A stretch of 64,000 bases of DNA, from assembly GCA_964480915.1 (NCBI GenBank), contig CAYZRS010000008.1:1-64000 (forward strand), in the 5' to 3' direction. This document shows, in pieces, positions 9,021 to 18,180 of the stretch. Position 1 is the first letter of the stretch; the number at the start of each line of letters is the position of its first letter. A program made the position numbers and the translations under genes. This DNA is from CAWGCE01 sp964480915 (lineage in GTDB: Bacteria > Planctomycetota > Planctomycetia > Pirellulales > Pirellulaceae). The notes beneath the pieces are model-generated. The model saw only the letters and a list, made by a program, of their open reading frames with translations. It was not told where the DNA came from and searched no databases.

Positions 9021-9701
9021 ATGACGGTCTATTTTCTTCACGCTTCCAACATCGTCTGGGTCATCTGCTTCGGATTGAGGGACGTACTGCTGCTTCGCAT
9101 CCTGGCCATCAGCGCCATACTTGTTTCGCTGCCTTACTATCTCTTTCCGCCTAAGCTGTCGGGTCCAAGTTGGGTGCCCATTTTCTGGCAGTCGGTCTTC
9201 ATGCTGATCAACATTGGCTGGGTAATCACTATCATTCTCGAACGACGGCCACCTCGCATGAGCCCCGAAGAACGAAAGCTGTACGAATTTACGTTTCGTG
9301 AAAGCTGCACTCCTCGAGAATTGCTGCTCTTGTTAAACGTCGCTGAGTGGCAGACTGCCGAGCAAAACGAAACGCTCTTGAGCGCCGGAGAACTTGCGGA
9401 ACGCTTGATTGTCATTACCCAAGGGAAAGTTGCAGTTCGCCAAGGGAAGAAGGAATTAGCACGGCTGCGCGACGGAGACATCGTGGGTGACATCAGTTTC
9501 TTGACCAGCGAGCCGTCCATCACGGATGTCCTTGTCCTTGAGCCAACTCAATATGTGTCATGGAATCGCACGGCATTGGAGGAAATCTATAAACAGCGAA
9601 TTGAACTAAAATCGGCGATTCAGGGCATCATTGGGCACAATCTGGTGCATCGGCTTAACAGCCCCGTTTCCAGAGTCCCCGAGCTCAGTCTGCATGGTTA
9701 G
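9021..9701 (+). CDS. Popeye-like / cyclic nucleotide-binding-like membrane protein
   Basis: 226 residues from the ATG at 9021, preceded by GGAG at 5 nt; an upstream in-frame TTG at 8985 overlaps the divergent cytochrome start and is less likely. Three hydrophobic helices fill residues 1-75 (FLHASNIVWVICFGL..., ILAISAILVSLPYYLF, VFMLINIGWVITIIL). Residues ~110-200 are a cNMP-binding-like beta roll (LLSAGELAERLIVITQGKVAV, LARLRDGDIVGDISFLT). Three short membrane helices then a cNMP roll is the plan of Popeye-domain proteins. The usual phosphate-binding cassette of CRP-type domains (GE...RSA) is only partly present (GDI.GDISFL), as in Popeye proteins. Ligand is not proven. Confidence 0.75.
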   Translation: MTVYFLHASNIVWVICFGLRDVLLLRILAISAILVSLPYYLFPPKLSGPSWVPIFWQSVFMLINIGWVITIILERRPPRMSPEERKLYEFTFRESCTPRELLLLLNVAEWQTAEQNETLLSAGELAERLIVITQGKVAVRQGKKELARLRDGDIVGDISFLTSEPSITDVLVLEPTQYVSWNRTALEEIYKQRIELKSAIQGIIGHNLVHRLNSPVSRVPELSLHG

Positions 9702-10007
9702 CCGCTTGCCGACTGGTACAAAATTCGGTCTCTAACAGTGAAAGATGCGATAAATCAACTTTCGTGAGCCGAATTCCGCTCACAAACTCAGAATTCTGGC
9801 ATCTTCTCAGGGAAGGCCAGTTCCTTCCCACGCCGGCGGCTTGATTCGTTCCGACAAGTGCGTGGATTGAAGCAACGACCAAGTCGTTCGATGGGAAGCA
9901 ACGGGACCTCAATCGTGCCAGACAAAGTTCTTCCCGGTCTCTTGTTTTTTGATGACACCTCCACCGCGTAGTCTTGGTGCTATTCTTTGCCGAGCTGGAA
10001 GCGAGCG
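9702..10007 (+). other. intergenic region before the kinase gene
   Basis: About 300 bp with no credible gene. A minus-strand open frame across 9685-10461 is a shadow of the kinase coding sequence and has no domain, signal or ribosome-binding site. The promoter of the kinase gene presumably lies here; I see no clear -35/-10 pair or hairpin. Confidence 0.5.
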
Positions 10008-13000
10008 ATGATAAAACCACCAGAAGATGCTGATAACCAAGAGCCGGCTCCGACCATTGATGTTGATTCGGCCGAACTTCGCTCGACCGATAACGAACCG
10101 GACGAGACGATCGCGTCAGACGCGGCGAGGCCGACCTCTCGAGAAAGCTCTCGTAATTTGCAGCACGTTTCCATTCCTGGTTACGAAATCCTCGAAGAGT
10201 TGGGGCGAGGAGGAATGGGCGTTGTCTATAAAGCGCGCCAGTTGACTCTGAATCGGGTCGTTGCTTTGAAGATGGTGTTGGCCGGTAACCACGCCAGTCC
10301 TCAAGTTCAACAGCGGTTTCTGCGCGAAGCCGAGTCGGCCGCAAAATTGCAGCACCCACATATTGTGCGTGTTTTTGACTTGGGCGAAATCGACAACCAG
10401 ACCTACTTTGCCATGGAGTTCGTTGAGGGCCGTGACTTGCAGGCGGCCGGCGTCTTGCCACCTAACGAAGCGGCCGGGATGGTTCAGAAGTTGGCCGAAG
10501 CGATCGAGTATGCGCATCAGAACGGCATCGTCCATCGTGACCTGAAACCGGCAAACGTGCTCGTAGACGGCCATGGCGAACCCCACATCACAGATTTCGG
10601 ATTGGCAAAATTATTGGAGGGAGACGACCAGTTAAGTCTCACCGGCCAAGACCAGTTGTTGGGTACTGCGCCTTACATGCCGCCAGAACAAGCGCGTGGC
10701 GATTCTCGCCACGTTGGACCACAAGCAGATGTCTACGCTTTGGGGGCGATTCTTTACTACCTGCTCACCGGGCAGGCGCCTTTCATTGGCCGCTCGACGT
10801 ACGAGATATTAAAGAAGGTTGAGAATGACGAACCGTGGGCGCCGAACCGACTGCGCGACAAAGTTCCAGCCGATCTCAATACGATTTGTTTGAAGTGCTT
10901 GGAAAAAAATCCAGATCGACGGTACGCCTCTTCCCAAGCGCTGGCCGACGACCTGAAGCGGTTCTTGGCGGGTGAGATCATCAATGCGTCCACGATTGGG
11001 GCTGTCCATCGCACGGTGAGATACGTTCGCCGCAAGCCGCTCGCACAAGCGGCCGTGCTGATTGCCGTCGTCTGTCTGACGCTAGTCCTGAGCCGTCTGT
11101 GGGACGATTACAACTATCATCGCCCCTACGCATCCTATTTCGCAAATCTAGAACTAAGGTATGGCGTGCCGCAGGGCGTCGGAAAAGTAAACAAAGAAGC
11201 ATGGAAGCAGCGCGCGAACACGCTGCGGTTCGTTCAAGATGGGCGGCGAGGCATCGTGAGGAGCGTCACGTCCGTGAATTCGTCCGGCGAGCTTGTTCCA
11301 TCAAGCAAACTGATTTCATTTCTTGAATTGGACAACGATACCGACGCGCAGGTCAAAGTTGCCCACACCGAATTTCGCCGCGACGCCGACGGCAATTTGC
11401 TTCAGGTGTTAGCCTACGACAATCAGATGCAAGAGCAATGGGCGTTCCACTACACCGACCCGCCCACCAAAGGGCAGTACGTCGATCCTAATGGCTACGA
11501 GCGATCTCGAACCGGATCCGGCGCGGCGCATATGGAGATGCTCCACGCTGAAGATGGTCGGCTCAATCAAGTACGTTACTTTGACCGAAACCAGCGTGCG
11601 CAGCCAGATTCCACTGGCATTTACGGCATGCGAATTGAGTACCCGACGCTTCACCAGCGAACGGTCAGTTTCCTTGGACCGGATGGGAACTTGATGCCGG
11701 TCAAGGGCGTATCTCAGATCGCTCAAACGCACGACGAAAACGGCAATGTCATCCAGACCGAGTACCTCGACGAAAACGGACAGCGAATGGTCAATGTCCT
11801 TGGCTACTCTGTCGAGAAGAACTCATACAACACGGTCGGCAACCTCATAGCCACGGAGAGTCTGGATGCCAATTTGAAACCAGTCGCGACGACGGCGGGC
11901 GTGGCAAAAGTTGTCAACGCTTACGACTCTCGAGGCTTCGTGGAAGCCATTCGGTTTTTCGATCCTGAGGGAAAGCGGTCGATTAGTAACCAAGGATTTC
12001 ATTTCCAAAAATTCAAACGCAATTCGATGGGGCTGATTGAGCAGTCTTCCCATTTCGACGTCAACGATGAGCCCACGATAACCACGGATGGCTACTCGAT
12101 TCACCGATGGGCGTTTGATGAACGAGGGAATGTTACGGAAGAGTCGGCGTTCGACTCAGCTGGCAGTCCGACGATCTTGGCGGAAGGGGTGCATCGCATT
12201 CGAAAGACCTACAATGAACGGAATCAAACCATCGAGATTGCCAACTTCGATACCAACGACCAACCGACGATCAACTTAGCAGGCATCCATCGGTCCCGTT
12301 CTACCTTTGAGCAGAATAACGAAGTTGCGAAGTTCTATTACGATGTTGATGGCGAGCTAACCAATCACGTAGAAGGCAATGCTGGGCTCCTCGCCGAATA
12401 CGATTCACGGGGAAATGTTATCAAAGCAACCTACGTGGATGAGAACCAACAGCCAATCAATACGTCACTTGGCTTCGCGATTGAAGAGATCGATTACAAC
12501 GAGAATGGAGCTCAAACGCGTCGAACATTGTTTGATGCGGCTGGTAAGCCAACGCTGCATCAGGAAGGTTGGCATCGAGTTGAAAGTGAGTTGAACGACC
12601 GAAACCAAGAGACGCGACGACGCTATTTTGACACGAAGAACGAACCGGCTTGGCACGCTGACGGGTACGCTGGCTGGAATCAGGAATTTGACCAACGTGG
12701 AAACCTCACATCGAATACTCTCATCGGCTGCGACGGTGAGCCTGCGTTTGGCAAACACGGGTATTGTTGCGAGCGAAACACGTACAGCGACGCTGGCCAT
12801 TTGATCGAGTCGAGCTACTTCGATCCGAAAGGAAAACCAGCCTTCCATACAAGGTTCATGGCCTCTCGCGCCACCATCAAATACGATCGGTTTGGCAATG
12901 GCATCGAGTACCGTTGGTTCGACACGGCAGGACTGCCGACGCGTGGTGCGAGAGGATACGCTGTCTTGGCAACCAAACTCGACAATCACGGCAACAGTGT

Positions 13001-14345
13001 CGAAGTCTCTGCATTCGACGAGCGCGGGGAATTGACGTTCGGGAAAATAAACGGCGAGGTTGTCAGTGCTCCGATCGTACGCTCGGTTTTTGATGCACGA
13101 GGAAACCAAATTCGAGTAGGAAACTTTGATGCTCAGGGCCAGCCCATTGCGGGGCCGGGAGGGGTTCACCTCGTGGTCAGGAAGTTCGATGCCCGCAACC
13201 TGGAAGTCGAACAAAGCTGCTTCGATGTAGACGGAAACCCGGGCAAACACGTGCAAGGCTACTTCCGCATGACCATGGCCTACAACTCGGCGAAACAAGT
13301 GATCGAACGGCGACTTTACGACACCGACAACAAACTTTTCGTGAATCCCAATTGGGGTTATGCCGTCCATCGGTCCGGGTTCGATCGACTCGGAAATACG
13401 AATTCGGTCGCCTACTTCGATGCGAATCAAAAACCGCTGCTAGCCTCTGGCGGAATGCACATCGCTCGTGCTACTTACGATGGGACTCAAGTCGTTGAAG
13501 AGAAATTCTTCGGAACCGATGGCAAGCCAAAGCGAAATCATCATGGGTATGCAAAATATACTTGCCAGTACGATGGTCGAGGAAATCAAATCGAGTTTGC
13601 CACATACGATGAAAACGACACGCTGACCAACCTCGAAGGATATGCCATCACGCGCCGCGTGTTCGACGAACGCAATAACAAGATATCGGAATCCTATTTT
13701 GATGTGACGGGCCAGCCGGTCGAGAACAAATACGGTTTCGCCAGCTACCAGCAGTCGTTTGATGAGCGTGGCCGTCAGGTAAAGCGGGCCACGTTTGACA
13801 TCGAAGGGAAGCTAGCGTTGGAACAGCCTCAGGGCCACGCCAGTTGGACCGCTCGCTATGACGAGCGCGATAACCTCTATCATCAGCGCTACTTTGGCAT
13901 CGATGGTAAGCCGATTGAAACGTCCGATGGCTACGCCGAGCGCGTGGAGCAATATGACCAGCAGGGCCGTTCGACCGGTGCTCGTTACTTTGGCTCAGAT
14001 GGCAAATCCAAGTCAGCGGCGGTCATCGTGGATGCCGTGCTGCCGAATAGTGCAGCAGCGAAACTGGGAATTCGCCCAGGCGATGTTCTTCGGCGCTATG
14101 ACGGTCAAATCGTGACCGACGTGCGAGCGTTCATTTATCTGCGCGATACCACAACACAAGGCGACAACGTACTAGAAATCGAACGCGCTGACGAACGACT
14201 CACGTTTAACTTGCCGCAGGGGATGATCGGCGTGCTGTTTGACGATAAGTTGGATTTCGACCTCAAGAATGAAGAAGATGAGGAGGATGAGGCCACCGAA
14301 GAGCAGGCGGCTCTACCCAAACGGCTGCCTCCGGCAATCGATTAA
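10008..14345 (+). CDS. transmembrane Ser/Thr protein kinase with YD-like repeats and PDZ domain
   Basis: 1445 residues from ATG 10008 (GGAAG about 7 nt upstream; a TTG 21 nt earlier is less likely). Cytoplasmic kinase domain from about residue 58 to 320: glycine loop GRGGMGVVYK (~66), HRDLKPANVL (~176), DFGLAK (~196), GTAPYMPPEQA, DVYALGAILYYLLTG. A single membrane helix lies near residue 350 (AQAAVLIAVVCLTLVL). The rest is extracytoplasmic: about 26 repeats of ~33 residues (residues ~445-1328) with the pattern YDxRGNxIExxYFDxxGKPTxxxxGY, then a PDZ domain (~1336-1412: VLPNSAAAKLGIRPGDVL) and an acidic tail. Probably senses an envelope ligand through the repeats and signals by phosphorylation; substrate unknown. 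It stands alone transcriptionally. Confidence 0.93.
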   Translation: MIKPPEDADNQEPAPTIDVDSAELRSTDNEPDETIASDAARPTSRESSRNLQHVSIPGYEILEELGRGGMGVVYKARQLTLNRVVALKMVLAGNHASPQVQQRFLREAESAAKLQHPHIVRVFDLGEIDNQTYFAMEFVEGRDLQAAGVLPPNEAAGMVQKLAEAIEYAHQNGIVHRDLKPANVLVDGHGEPHITDFGLAKLLEGDDQLSLTGQDQLLGTAPYMPPEQARGDSRHVGPQADVYALGAILYYLLTGQAPFIGRSTYEILKKVENDEPWAPNRLRDKVPADLNTICLKCLEKNPDRRYASSQALADDLKRFLAGEIINASTIGAVHRTVRYVRRKPLAQAAVLIAVVCLTLVLSRLWDDYNYHRPYASYFANLELRYGVPQGVGKVNKEAWKQRANTLRFVQDGRRGIVRSVTSVNSSGELVPSSKLISFLELDNDTDAQVKVAHTEFRRDADGNLLQVLAYDNQMQEQWAFHYTDPPTKGQYVDPNGYERSRTGSGAAHMEMLHAEDGRLNQVRYFDRNQRAQPDSTGIYGMRIEYPTLHQRTVSFLGPDGNLMPVKGVSQIAQTHDENGNVIQTEYLDENGQRMVNVLGYSVEKNSYNTVGNLIATESLDANLKPVATTAGVAKVVNAYDSRGFVEAIRFFDPEGKRSISNQGFHFQKFKRNSMGLIEQSSHFDVNDEPTITTDGYSIHRWAFDERGNVTEESAFDSAGSPTILAEGVHRIRKTYNERNQTIEIANFDTNDQPTINLAGIHRSRSTFEQNNEVAKFYYDVDGELTNHVEGNAGLLAEYDSRGNVIKATYVDENQQPINTSLGFAIEEIDYNENGAQTRRTLFDAAGKPTLHQEGWHRVESELNDRNQETRRRYFDTKNEPAWHADGYAGWNQEFDQRGNLTSNTLIGCDGEPAFGKHGYCCERNTYSDAGHLIESSYFDPKGKPAFHTRFMASRATIKYDRFGNGIEYRWFDTAGLPTRGARGYAVLATKLDNHGNSVEVSAFDERGELTFGKINGEVVSAPIVRSVFDARGNQIRVGNFDAQGQPIAGPGGVHLVVRKFDARNLEVEQSCFDVDGNPGKHVQGYFRMTMAYNSAKQVIERRLYDTDNKLFVNPNWGYAVHRSGFDRLGNTNSVAYFDANQKPLLASGGMHIARATYDGTQVVEEKFFGTDGKPKRNHHGYAKYTCQYDGRGNQIEFATYDENDTLTNLEGYAITRRVFDERNNKISESYFDVTGQPVENKYGFASYQQSFDERGRQVKRATFDIEGKLALEQPQGHASWTARYDERDNLYHQRYFGIDGKPIETSDGYAERVEQYDQQGRSTGARYFGSDGKSKSAAVIVDAVLPNSAAAKLGIRPGDVLRRYDGQIVTDVRAFIYLRDTTTQGDNVLEIERADERLTFNLPQGMIGVLFDDKLDFDLKNEEDEEDEATEEQAALPKRLPPAID
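11340..14010 (+). repeat. array of ~26 YD/RHS-like protein repeats inside the kinase
   Basis: Degenerate units of roughly 33 codons, each ending in a YFD-x-x-G-K-P-like strand followed by a GY/GH turn, for example RYFDTKNEPAWH, SYFDPKGKPAFH, AYFDANQKPLLA, SYFDVTGQPVEN. They resemble RHS/YD repeats of secreted shell proteins but lack the toxin tip. The nucleotide sequence is diverged, so the array is old. Confidence 0.8.
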
Positions 14346-14722
14346 CAGACCCACGATTCAGCATGGCGTCTGAACAGGACGTTCGGCTTCGCTGCCAATC
14401 GAGGGCACGATGCCAGCAGGACGATGAGCAGGGGAAAAATAGATTTCAAAGCGACGCCCTTGAGTTGCGTTGTTTCCTCGTGAAGCATGTCGCGAGTTCA
14501 TGCTCCAGCATGGTGACCGTGAATCGTTGTGGAGCGGCCGCGTTGCAAACTTGCGTATCGCGTCCTGCGGTTGTCTAGCGGTGCAGGCCGAAAAATGTTC
14601 GAAACTCGGGCCGGCACTCGGATCCCTACAGAGCCTGCGGGAGCCATTTTCGTCAGCAGCGCGGCGCTGTATCTGAACGAATTTGTGGCGAACCTCGTCG
14701 ATCAGATTTGGTCGTTTAGGCT
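14346..14722 (+). other. 377-bp intergenic region, no gene recognised
   Basis: Between the kinase and the PcfJ-like gene. Overlapping short frames exist here but none has a ribosome-binding site, signal or recognisable domain. No strong terminator hairpin with T-run is visible after the kinase stop. Confidence 0.4.
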
Positions 14723-16219
14723 ATGGGACGCTTTAAACGACGAAAGAGCTCGCCAAATGACGAGCAAGACGCCTGCCTGCTGCGGCATATTGAAGTCTTG
14801 GGACTGCCATCGGTTTCCGAGTACCGTTCCTGGTGCGCCGATCATGGCTTTAGCCGCCGTTTGAACAAGACGTGGAATGAGCGCTGTCGTGAACGCTATT
14901 TGGTAACCGAGGCCGTCGCCCAGGCTTCGATGAAAAGCCGACGGCGTCAGGCGAAGAACTCGGTCGAGACGATGATGGCGATCTGTGATCAATCGCTGCG
15001 AGTCGAACAGATCGTCCAGCCTCACCTACGCCTGTTGGCCGGGTGTGTGCAGCGACTAGGGTTGCCGGCCCATCAGAAGAAGTTGGCACGGCAAGCGCTC
15101 GCCAAGTTACTTCGATCGACGGCATCAGTGCGCTGCGGATTTTTTCACGAAGCGACCGTTGTGGAATCGTTTGGTCGCCGCCGTGGCAACACTTACGTCG
15201 AAGCGCTGGTAGCGATCGCCACATGGCACGCCAAGTGGCGCCGCGATCTGAACGACTGGAAGCCTCGCAGTAAAAACACGCGCCGGCAGTTCAAGTCACT
15301 CGTGCGGCACCTGTTCTGCGACTACCCACTGCCCGATTTCTTCGATTCGGTCTGGTTCTTGGGCTGTGATCGGACGGCCAGGATTCAACAATCATGGTAC
15401 GTCCGCGTGGGAACTGGCGGCAGCATCGCCGATTGTGCCTTGCCGATCCCTTGCACTCGCCGCATGGGCCATTTCTTAATGCATGCTCCCGCCGAGTTGA
15501 CCTTGGAGCAAGCCATCCGCTGGGGGCAATTGAAGACATTCAAGTTTTCTGATCGCCAGGTGAGAGCACTGTTGGAGATCTCACACGTTGGCTCCTTCCA
15601 ACACGAATCTTTTTGGGTCACGGTCTTCCGCTGGTTGGCCCAGCATCCAGAGGTCGAAGACGGCGACTACGGGCCGCTGTTCGACTATCTATACAACCAG
15701 CGATTCGTCGATCAGGGGCAGGTGTTTGGTGGTGGTGACCGATTGTTGGGGCCGCCGCAACCCAATTTGACCATGCGGGGGCGAAAGCCAAGCGTGCTGC
15801 TGGCTCAAATGCACACTTGGCACAAACAACTGGCCAACGACAACACTCGGTTTGAAGCAAGTTGGCGAAGTAGTGGCTTTCCCGCCTTCACGTTTGTGGA
15901 AGGGGAGGGGAGGAACGCCAAAATGTGGACGATTCGAGAACTACTCAGCAGCAAAGCACTCGCTGTCGAGGGGCGGCAAATGAGTCACTGCGTGGCATCC
16001 TACGTGGACCGTTGCAGCCGAGGCGGCGGGTCGATTTGGACGATGGAGGTCGAGACCGTTGCGGGACGCAAGAAGCATTTGACGATCGAATTGCAGAACT
16101 CGAGTGGTCGTATTGTGCAGGCGCGAGGCCGGGCGAATCGCCGAGCGAAGCCCTTGGAAATGGGGATCCTGCGGCGTTGGGCGACGGAATCTGGGCTGAC
16201 GATCGGGGTCAACGGTTAG
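14723..16219 (+). CDS. PcfJ-like domain protein
   Basis: 498 residues, basic, no signal or membrane helix. The C-terminal third matches the PcfJ-like family: EGRQMSHCVASYVDRCSRGG, then SIWTMEVE, then KHLTIELQNSSGRIVQARGRANR, the usual 'M-HCV-SY--C--G---I' and 'TIEL---I-Q-RG--N' signature. PcfJ is named from an enterococcal conjugative plasmid, but chromosomal homologues are common and their biochemical role is not established. N-terminal two thirds are helical with many conserved-looking W and R residues. No conjugation genes are next to it here, so it gives no sign of an integrative element. Confidence 0.8.
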   Translation: MGRFKRRKSSPNDEQDACLLRHIEVLGLPSVSEYRSWCADHGFSRRLNKTWNERCRERYLVTEAVAQASMKSRRRQAKNSVETMMAICDQSLRVEQIVQPHLRLLAGCVQRLGLPAHQKKLARQALAKLLRSTASVRCGFFHEATVVESFGRRRGNTYVEALVAIATWHAKWRRDLNDWKPRSKNTRRQFKSLVRHLFCDYPLPDFFDSVWFLGCDRTARIQQSWYVRVGTGGSIADCALPIPCTRRMGHFLMHAPAELTLEQAIRWGQLKTFKFSDRQVRALLEISHVGSFQHESFWVTVFRWLAQHPEVEDGDYGPLFDYLYNQRFVDQGQVFGGGDRLLGPPQPNLTMRGRKPSVLLAQMHTWHKQLANDNTRFEASWRSSGFPAFTFVEGEGRNAKMWTIRELLSSKALAVEGRQMSHCVASYVDRCSRGGGSIWTMEVETVAGRKKHLTIELQNSSGRIVQARGRANRRAKPLEMGILRRWATESGLTIGVNG

Positions 16220-16304
16220 CGGGCAGTCAGATTCACGCTCGCCGTACGTGCGGCACGCGCGGCGCGCAGAGCAGCGCAGCGATCGAGAACCGTCTTCGGT
16301 TGGC

Positions 16305-17066
16305 TCAAGCGCTGTAGACACCACCATTGATATCCAACGTGGCGCCGGTAATGAAACCGTCGTATTCCGAAGCGAGGAAGACGACGGGGCGAGCAACATC
16401 TTCGGGCGTGCCGGCTCGACCGACGGGAATCCCAGCAACGGTTTTGTCCGCCGACGCTTTGGTCGTGTGCGTTTCGTGAAATCGGGTTCCCAGGATCAGC
16501 CCCGGGGCGACCGCGTTGACGCGGATGCCGTGCGGCGCCAACTCGCTGGCCAGCGAGCGAGTCCAGGTCAGAGTGGCGCCTTTGGCCGTGGAGTAGGCCA
16601 GCGACCCAGCGTGGCCTCCTTTGCGGCCGGCCAAGGAAGCCAAGTTGACGATGCTGCTGGAGCTGTGTTTGCTGAGGTGGGGCACGCATTCTCGTGTCAC
16701 GAGCATCATCGAAGTGAGGTTGATGTCCATCACTTTCGCCCAGAAGTCGGTGTCGATTTCGCTCAGATTTCGTCGAGCCACCAAATCGCCCGCGTTGTTG
16801 ATCAGCACGTCAATGCCACCCAGAAAATCGGCGGCCGCTGCGACGAATGTCTGCACCGCAGGTTCGTCGGTCAGGTCGGCTTGCAGGGCGGTCGCTTTGA
16901 CATCGGCCGTCGTTGCCGCCGCCACGAGTTGATCGGCTCCGTCACGACTCGTGTGATAATGGACGACCAGGTCGCATTGTTCGTCGATCAATTGCTCGAC
17001 GATGGCATACCCCAAGCCTTGCCCACCGCCCGTCACGACGACTCGTTTGCCCGTTAACTTTCCCAT
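16305..17066 (-). CDS. SDR family oxidoreductase
   Basis: 253 residues, the classical short-chain dehydrogenase length. Cofactor loop TGGGQGLG (residues 12-19), NNAG (~91), catalytic Ser in NLASLAGRKG (~141) and Y-x-x-x-K as YSTAKG (~157-161), and the C-terminal FLASEYDGFITGATLDINGG typical of FabG-like SDRs. The presence of HYHTSRD after the second strand favours NADP(H). Substrate unknown; FabG-type ketoreductase or sugar/steroid-like dehydrogenase are both possible. Divergent from the AraC-type regulator, which may control it. Confidence 0.9.
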   Translation of the reverse strand: MGKLTGKRVVVTGGGQGLGYAIVEQLIDEQCDLVVHYHTSRDGADQLVAAATTADVKATALQADLTDEPAVQTFVAAAADFLGGIDVLINNAGDLVARRNLSEIDTDFWAKVMDINLTSMMLVTRECVPHLSKHSSSSIVNLASLAGRKGGHAGSLAYSTAKGATLTWTRSLASELAPHGIRVNAVAPGLILGTRFHETHTTKASADKTVAGIPVGRAGTPEDVARPVVFLASEYDGFITGATLDINGGVYSA

Positions 17067-17397
17067 GTACGGTCTCCTAGATGTGGGGTGGCGAAGGCCA
17101 ATCCGTTGTCAATTTGAGTTCGTTCGTTGGCGCCGATCAGAGCTGATGGCCCTGTTCTTCCCAACTTCGGGAGCCCATGAACAAGAGGTCTCAACCATTG
17201 TGAGCAAGCCCAGGCCCCAAATTTAGTCAATTATCGAGCGGAGTAGCACCCGGCGAATTGGGATTGTTGCCAACTGCTAGGCAAGATTGGTCTCTCTTGC
17301 ACGAACCAACTATTTCAGGACGCTCGATTTCGGATTTGCAAGAGGATTCGTTTTGGTTCGCTGTTCAGAGATTCGTCGAATTCCCCATTTGGGCGAT

Positions 17398-18180
17398 ATG
17401 GAGCTGCTCTCCACGCGCATCAGCAATCGCAAATTTCCGGTCCATTTTCACGATACCTTTGTCATTCAGTTGGTGACGTCGGGAGCGGACGCTTGCGAGA
17501 GCAGTGGCTTGGCGGCCGCCGCGCAGCAGGTCTTTATTCACACTCCCTATGCCGTGCATTCGGGAGGTCCCCAGGGGACGGAAGCGTTGGCCTATCGGGC
17601 GCTCTACCCGTCGCTTCAACTCGCAGAACAGTTGATGGGAGCCCTGCCGACGTGCGCTCCAATTTCTTTTGTCAGCGATTGCCGTGCCTTGGCGCGATTG
17701 ATCTCCACCTTTGATGACGATGCCAGCGTTGCCAAAAGTCGTCGGCAAATGAGACAAGTCATACAGCGTGTTGTCGATTTGGCCGAGGTCGCGGGCGGGG
17801 AGGCCAGGGTGTCGGCAGCTCATTCGATTCAGGACGAGTTGTTGCAGGCGCGCCAGTACTTGGTCGAACATTGCCGACGCGATGTTACCGTGGCCGAGTT
17901 GTCTGGCGTGACCTTGCTTAGTCGGTTCCATCTGATTCGGGCGTTCAAAAAACAGTTTGGGATTACGCCTCGGCAGTTCTTGATCAGCCAGCGCGTCCTC
18001 GACGCCAAGCAGCAGTTAGCCAGGGGAGTGCCAATCGCTGTGGCGGCGTCGGTTTCCGGATTCTCTGACCAAAGTCATCTGACGCGTTGCTTCCAACGAG
18101 TTTTGGGATTCAATCCGGGGGAATTCCAACGGGGTCTAACGCGACAAGGCGTGATTACTTCGCACCGGCAGCGATCGTAG
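17398..18180 (+). CDS. AraC family transcriptional regulator
   Basis: 260 residues from the ATG at 17398; a TTG start at 17287 would add 37 residues, and I cannot exclude it because the added segment (RRIPHLGDMELL) resembles the entry to other AraC ligand domains. N-terminal cupin-type sensor domain begins ELLSTRISNRKFPVHFHDTF (the H-x-H-D motif). The C-terminal 100 residues carry two helix-turn-helix units: VTVAELSGVTLLSRFHLIRA and GFSDQSHLTRCFQRVLGFNP, the second being the AraC signature. Its 3' end overlaps the convergent S41 peptidase by 26 bp. Likely regulates the divergent SDR gene (inference). Confidence 0.9.
   Translation: MELLSTRISNRKFPVHFHDTFVIQLVTSGADACESSGLAAAAQQVFIHTPYAVHSGGPQGTEALAYRALYPSLQLAEQLMGALPTCAPISFVSDCRALARLISTFDDDASVAKSRRQMRQVIQRVVDLAEVAGGEARVSAAHSIQDELLQARQYLVEHCRRDVTVAELSGVTLLSRFHLIRAFKKQFGITPRQFLISQRVLDAKQQLARGVPIAVAASVSGFSDQSHLTRCFQRVLGFNPGEFQRGLTRQGVITSHRQRS

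Noticed and set aside
9685..10461. 258-codon minus-strand frame
   Set aside because: Opposite-strand shadow of the kinase gene; no domain, signal or ribosome-binding site.
12465..13430. 321-codon minus-strand frame inside the kinase repeats
   Set aside because: Antisense of the repeat-rich coding region; compositional artefact of the repeats.
14723..16219. PcfJ-like protein as evidence for a conjugative element
   Set aside because: No relaxase, coupling protein, integrase or attachment-site repeat is nearby.
15941..16438. 165-codon minus-strand frame across the PcfJ/SDR junction
   Set aside because: Low-complexity Arg/Ser/Pro reading of GC-rich coding DNA; no support.
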